Assembly (NCBI GenBank): GCA_028706795.1
Contig: JAQTVK010000020.1
Location: 1 to 10,274 of the forward strand
Reading direction: 5' to 3'
DNA: 10,274 nt
From: Candidatus Omnitrophota bacterium
GTDB lineage: Bacteria > Omnitrophota > Gorgyraeia > Pluralincolimonadales > Pluralincolimonadaceae
This document shows, piece by piece, positions 7,034 to 10,274 of this stretch. How positions within the stretch are numbered: position 1 is the stretch's first letter; each line of letters opens with the position of its first letter. The position numbers were made by a program, and so were the translations under genes. The notes beneath the pieces were generated by a model, which was given only the letters and a program-made list of their open reading frames with translations, did no database searches and was not told where the DNA came from.

Positions 7034-8344
7034 ATGGTTACGAAGTTTAAGGTCAAGATAAAACAAAGAAAGGCCAGGATCGCGGTGATAGGCCTTGGTT
7101 ATGTGGGATTACCCCTCGCGGTGGAGTTTGCCAAGAAGGGCTTCAGCGCGCTTGGCGTCGATCTCGACAAGAAAAAGGTGGATTTTATCAACCGGGGCGA
7201 TTCCTATATACTGGATATTCCGGGCGAAGAGATAAAACCCCTGGTAAAAAGGGGAGCGCTCAGGGCTACCCGCGATTATTCGAGGCTTAAGGAGGTTGAT
7301 GCCATAATAATCTGCGTCCCGACGCCGTTAAGGAAGACTAAAGACCCTGACATGTCTTTCATTGTTTCCGCCGCAGAAGCGATCGCCAAGAATTTGAAGC
7401 AGGGGCAGGTGATAGTCCTCGAATCTACTACTTATCCCGGCACGACCGAAGAGGTGATCCTGCCTATGTTGGAGGCCACCGGCCTTAAAGTGGGAAAGGA
7501 TTTTTGCCTCGGTTTCTCGCCGGAGAGGATCGACCCGGGCAATCCCACGTATATGACGCATAACATACCGAAAGTCGTAAGCGGCATGACAAAGATATGC
7601 AGGGATAATATAGGGTTGTTGTACTCCCAGATAGTGGGAAAAGTCATCACGGTCTCGTCGGTGAAAGTAGCGGAAATGGTCAAACTCCTCGAAAATACCT
7701 TCAGGTCCGTCAATATCGGGCTCGTAAATGAACTCGCGTTGATGTGCGACAGCCTCAAGGTGGACGTATGGGAGATCATCGAGGCCGCGAAGACAAAACC
7801 GTTCGGCTATATGCCGTTCTATCCCGGCCCGGGATTAGGCGGGCACTGCATCCCGATAGACCCGATATACCTGGCGTGGAAGGCGAGGATACAGGGGTTC
7901 GAGCCGAGGTTTATCGACCTCGCCTCAAAGGTGAACGCCGATATGCCGGAATATGTCGCCGAAAGGATATCGCGGTCGCTCAACAACAGGTTCGGTAAGG
8001 CGGTCAAGGGCGCGAAGATACTCATCCTCGGCCTTTCCTACAAAAAAGACGTCACCGACACGAGGGAGTCTCCCGCGTATGAAGTGATGGAAAAACTGAA
8101 GGAGCGCGGGGCCGTCATCTCATATTACGACCCTTTTGTGCCGTCAGCCGTGTTAAATGGGCATAAAATGAGGTCGATAAAACTGACCGGACCGGAACTT
8201 AAGGGCAAGGACTGCGCGGTCATAGTGACCGACCACTCGAACGTCGACTACGATTTTATAGTCAAAAATTCTAAATTTATCCTTGATACGCGCAACGCGC
8301 TAAGGAACACCAAGACAAACCGCGACAAAATAGAGAGGCTCTAA
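7034..8344 (+). CDS. UDP-N-acetylhexosamine 6-dehydrogenase (WbpA/TviB type)
   Basis: The 436-residue nucleotide-sugar dehydrogenase is predicted to oxidise UDP-GlcNAc to UDP-GlcNAcA with NAD+. It has the three-domain plan of the UDP-glucose/GDP-mannose dehydrogenase family: GLGYVG at 20-25 with VDLD after strand 2, VPTPL (95-99), LESTTYPGTTEE (129-140), FSPERIDPGN (161-170), and Lys217 in EMVKLLEN. The active-site Cys272 sits in GPGLGGHCIPIDPIYL, and LGLSYKKDVTDTRESPA marks the C-terminal domain. The GGHCIPIDP form and FSPERIDPGN are those of WbpA, TviB and related N-acetylhexosamine enzymes, unlike the GFCFPKD of the ugd gene in this window, so the two dehydrogenases should not be redundant. 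UDP-GlcNAc versus UDP-GalNAc cannot be settled by eye. The start lies 7 bases after rmlD, with a GGAGA at 7019-7023. The N-terminal basic stretch before the Rossmann fold (about 14 residues) is normal for this subgroup. Confidence 0.88.
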   Translation: MVTKFKVKIKQRKARIAVIGLGYVGLPLAVEFAKKGFSALGVDLDKKKVDFINRGDSYILDIPGEEIKPLVKRGALRATRDYSRLKEVDAIIICVPTPLRKTKDPDMSFIVSAAEAIAKNLKQGQVIVLESTTYPGTTEEVILPMLEATGLKVGKDFCLGFSPERIDPGNPTYMTHNIPKVVSGMTKICRDNIGLLYSQIVGKVITVSSVKVAEMVKLLENTFRSVNIGLVNELALMCDSLKVDVWEIIEAAKTKPFGYMPFYPGPGLGGHCIPIDPIYLAWKARIQGFEPRFIDLASKVNADMPEYVAERISRSLNNRFGKAVKGAKILILGLSYKKDVTDTRESPAYEVMEKLKERGAVISYYDPFVPSAVLNGHKMRSIKLTGPELKGKDCAVIVTDHSNVDYDFIVKNSKFILDTRNALRNTKTNRDKIERL

Positions 8345-8348
8345 TATC

Positions 8349-9293
8349 ATGGCCAGGTATCTTGTCACCGGGGGCGCGGGATTCATCGGTTCCAACATCG
8401 TCGATGAGCTTGTCCGCCGCCGGGAAGAAGTGAAAGTCCTCGACGATTTCTCGTCGGGAAAAAAGAAAAACCTTGAGAACGTTTCAGGCAATATCGAATT
8501 GATAGAGGGGGATATACGCGATCCCTCCGCATTAAAAAAAGCGCTCAAGGGCTGCGATTATGTCATACACCAGGCAGCGCTTCGCTCCGTACCGAAGTCC
8601 CTGGAAGATCCGAAGTTATATGACGACGTGAATGTCAAAGGCACCCTCAATCTCCTGGTCGCCTCCCAGGAGAACAAGATAAAAAGGGTCGTCTTCGCGT
8701 CTTCCAGCTCGATCTACGGGGATACGACCAAGCTTCCGCAGTGCGAAGACCAGATACCCCAGCCTATCTCTCCCTATGCCGCCACGAAACTTGCCGGAGA
8801 GCATTACTGCAGGGTATTCGCGAAATCATACGGCCTCGAGACCGTAGCACTCCGTTATTTCAATGTCTTCGGACCGAGGCAATCATTGGAATCCCAATAT
8901 GCCGTAGTCATACCCAAGTTCATTACGTGTATATTGAAAGGCGAACAGCCGCCGGTCGACGGAGACGGAACACAAAGCCGGGATTTCACTTATGTAGACA
9001 ATGTCGTTGAGGCGAACCTTACCGCCGCGGTTCGGGAGGGAGTATCGGGGGAAGCATTTAATGTCGCGTGCGGCAAAGGGTATAACCTGCTGGAATTGGT
9101 CAGGATCCTGAACGAGATCATCGGAAAAGGGATAAAGCCCAGGTTCATGCCGCCGCGGGCCGGCGACGTCAAGCATACCCTCGCGGACATAGCGAAAATG
9201 AAGAAACTCCTGAAGTTTGACCCCAAGGTCGATTTTGTGTTGGGCCTGAGGAAGACCGTCGAGTATTTTAGATCGGTAAACGGAAAGAGCTGA
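8349..9293 (+). CDS. NAD-dependent UDP-sugar 4-epimerase (WbpP/TviC-like SDR)
   Basis: The 314-residue extended SDR enzyme is predicted to invert C4 of a UDP-hexosamine or its uronate. It shows TGGAGFIG at 7-14, the acidic strand end LDDFSSG (31-37), GDIRD (54-58), QAALRSVPKSLEDP (75-88), the catalytic Ser stretch SSSSIYGD (118-125), and the YxxxK pair Tyr143/Lys147 in SPYAATKLAGEHY. Downstream are LRYFNVFGPRQ and DGTQSRDFTYVDNV. The QAA-x-x-SVP-x-S block is the form I associate with WbpP, TviC and WbgU epimerases acting on N-acetylated sugars. There is Ser, not the Asp-Glu pair of a 4,6-dehydratase, before the Tyr. The gene directly follows the WbpA/TviB-type dehydrogenase with 4 bases between, the same pairing as tviB-tviC in Vi antigen synthesis, suggesting UDP-GalNAcA as the product. 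UDP-GlcNAc or UDP-glucuronate as substrate is also possible. Confidence 0.85.
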   Translation: MARYLVTGGAGFIGSNIVDELVRRREEVKVLDDFSSGKKKNLENVSGNIELIEGDIRDPSALKKALKGCDYVIHQAALRSVPKSLEDPKLYDDVNVKGTLNLLVASQENKIKRVVFASSSSIYGDTTKLPQCEDQIPQPISPYAATKLAGEHYCRVFAKSYGLETVALRYFNVFGPRQSLESQYAVVIPKFITCILKGEQPPVDGDGTQSRDFTYVDNVVEANLTAAVREGVSGEAFNVACGKGYNLLELVRILNEIIGKGIKPRFMPPRAGDVKHTLADIAKMKKLLKFDPKVDFVLGLRKTVEYFRSVNGKS

Positions 9294-9294
9294 A

Positions 9295-10274
9295 ATGAAA
9301 GTCCCGTTGGTGGAATTGGTCAGGCAGTACAGGAAATTACAGGGAGAGATAGACCCTGCCGTAAGGTCCGTCCTTGAGAAAGGCGCTTTCATCCTCGGAG
9401 AGAACGTCGCCGGGTTCGAAGAAGAAGCCGCCGCTTATTGCGGGACAAAGTACGCGGTTGGCGTCGCAAACGGCACCGATGCGTTAGAGCTTGCCATCAG
9501 GGCGCTGGGCATTGGGGATGGCGACGAGGTCATCACCACGCCGTTTACGTTTATTGCCACCACTGAGGCTATCTGCCTTAACGGCGCGAGGCCCGTTCTC
9601 GTCGACATCGAGCCCGACACCTTTAATATAGACGCAGGCCGCATAGAGAAAGCGATAACTTCAAGGACCAAGGCGGTAATACCGGTACATCTATTCGGGC
9701 AGGCCTGCGACATGGATGCCGTGATGGGCATAGCCAAAAAACGCGGCATAAAGGTCATAGAAGACTGCGCGCAGGCGATAGGCGCGGAGTTCAGATCGAA
9801 GAAGGTCGGAGGTTTCGGGGATATAGGGTGTTTCAGTTTCTTCCCGAGCAAGAACCTCGGCTGCTTCGGCGACGGCGGGATGGTCACGACTGACGACAAG
9901 GCACTCGCAGACAAGGTAAAGATGCTGCGTGCCCACGGCCAGGCCGCCAGGTACCTTCACGAGGCAGAGGGCCGCAACAGCAGGCTCGATGAGCTGCAGG
10001 CGGCAATATTGAGGATAAAATTGCGCCATCTCGACGAATGGAACGATTCCCGGCGCAATAATGCGCATCTTTACGGCAAATTATTCAAAGACCCGGACAA
10101 AGCCGGAAAAATGGCGGTTCCCGTCGAGAAAAACGGCCGCAAACATGTCTATAATATCTACAATATCAGGGTAAAGGGCGGCATCCCGGGCGAAGCGGGC
10201 GGAAGGGACAAATTAAGGGAGTCACTTACCGCGAAAGGCATAGCTACCGCGGTGTATTACCCGATACCGCTTCA
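9295..10274 (+). CDS. DegT/DnrJ/EryC1/StrS PLP-dependent sugar aminotransferase (3' end outside window)
   Basis: The frame runs from the ATG at 9295 to the window edge without a stop, giving 326 complete residues of a family usually about 360-400 long. These enzymes transfer an amino group, usually from glutamate, to a keto group on a nucleotide-linked sugar. The signature regions are present in order: NGTDALELAIRAL (59-71) with Thr61 at the PLP phosphate site, TPFTFIAT (82-89), VDIEPDTFNID (103-113), VIPVHLFGQ (128-136), EDCAQAIGA (156-164) with Asp157 and Gln160, and SFFPSKNLGCFGDGGM (181-196), where Lys186 should form the internal aldimine. RNSRLDELQAAIL follows and is typical. The start is one base after the epimerase stop. 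The substrate is not determined: WbpE-like amination of a 3-keto-UDP-GlcNAcA would need a WbpB-type oxidase not seen here, while dTDP-4-keto-6-deoxyglucose from RmlB is another possible source. Confidence 0.9.
   Translation, partial: MKVPLVELVRQYRKLQGEIDPAVRSVLEKGAFILGENVAGFEEEAAAYCGTKYAVGVANGTDALELAIRALGIGDGDEVITTPFTFIATTEAICLNGARPVLVDIEPDTFNIDAGRIEKAITSRTKAVIPVHLFGQACDMDAVMGIAKKRGIKVIEDCAQAIGAEFRSKKVGGFGDIGCFSFFPSKNLGCFGDGGMVTTDDKALADKVKMLRAHGQAARYLHEAEGRNSRLDELQAAILRIKLRHLDEWNDSRRNNAHLYGKLFKDPDKAGKMAVPVEKNGRKHVYNIYNIRVKGGIPGEAGGRDKLRESLTAKGIATAVYYPIPL

Noticed and set aside
8883..9392. A 169-codon minus-strand open frame spanning the epimerase/aminotransferase junction
   Set aside because: Both genes beneath it have intact family motifs through the junction, and the antisense translation resembles nothing known to me.
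1..10274. CRISPR arrays, tRNA or rRNA genes, insertion sequences, phage or defence genes
   Set aside because: Reading through the window I found no regularly spaced repeats, RNA-like segments, transposase motifs or terminal inverted repeats; nearly all bases lie in recognised coding frames.

Overview
The window is one uninterrupted run of plus-strand coding sequence. It reads as part of a cell-envelope polysaccharide cluster in a diderm (two-membrane) bacterium. The diderm call rests on an LptD-type outer-membrane LPS translocon gene with a signal peptide. The base composition looks moderately GC-rich, and Ile ATA and Arg AGG codons are very frequent throughout. That codon style, with the LptD C-terminal RDLHCW...RLKAFP block, reminds me of uncultivated diderm lineages such as Omnitrophota. 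This is a recollection-based guess (about 50%), not a demonstrated assignment.

Layout: (1) 1-347, the C-terminal third of a ROK-family sugar kinase or regulator, cut by the window start; (2) 360-2624, lptD; (3) 2639-3940, a UDP-glucose 6-dehydrogenase; (4) 3940-7026, a complete dTDP-L-rhamnose set in the order rmlC-rmlA-rmlB-rmlD, with every junction overlapping; (5) 7034-8344 and 8349-9293, a WbpA/TviB-type UDP-N-acetylhexosamine 6-dehydrogenase and a WbpP/TviC-type 4-epimerase; (6) 9295-10274, a DegT/DnrJ/EryC1/StrS PLP-dependent sugar aminotransferase, cut by the window end. The largest gap between genes is 14 bases. I see no terminator, promoter, RNA gene, insertion sequence, CRISPR array or long repeat, and there is no gene-free stretch over 300 bases.

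Together the genes would supply activated sugars for a surface glycan: UDP-glucuronate, dTDP-L-rhamnose, UDP-GlcNAcA and/or UDP-GalNAcA, and an amino sugar whose identity depends on genes beyond the right edge. No glycosyltransferase, flippase or polymerase lies inside the window; these would be expected downstream. The lptD gene at the left is in position to be co-transcribed, which fits a glycan exported as part of LPS, but that link is inference.

The families are all well known and I do not see a clearly undescribed system. The points most worth a second look are the short RmlC with a substituted active-site position, the 2+2 cysteine pattern of LptD, the position of lptD directly ahead of the sugar genes, and the unknown product of the last three genes.
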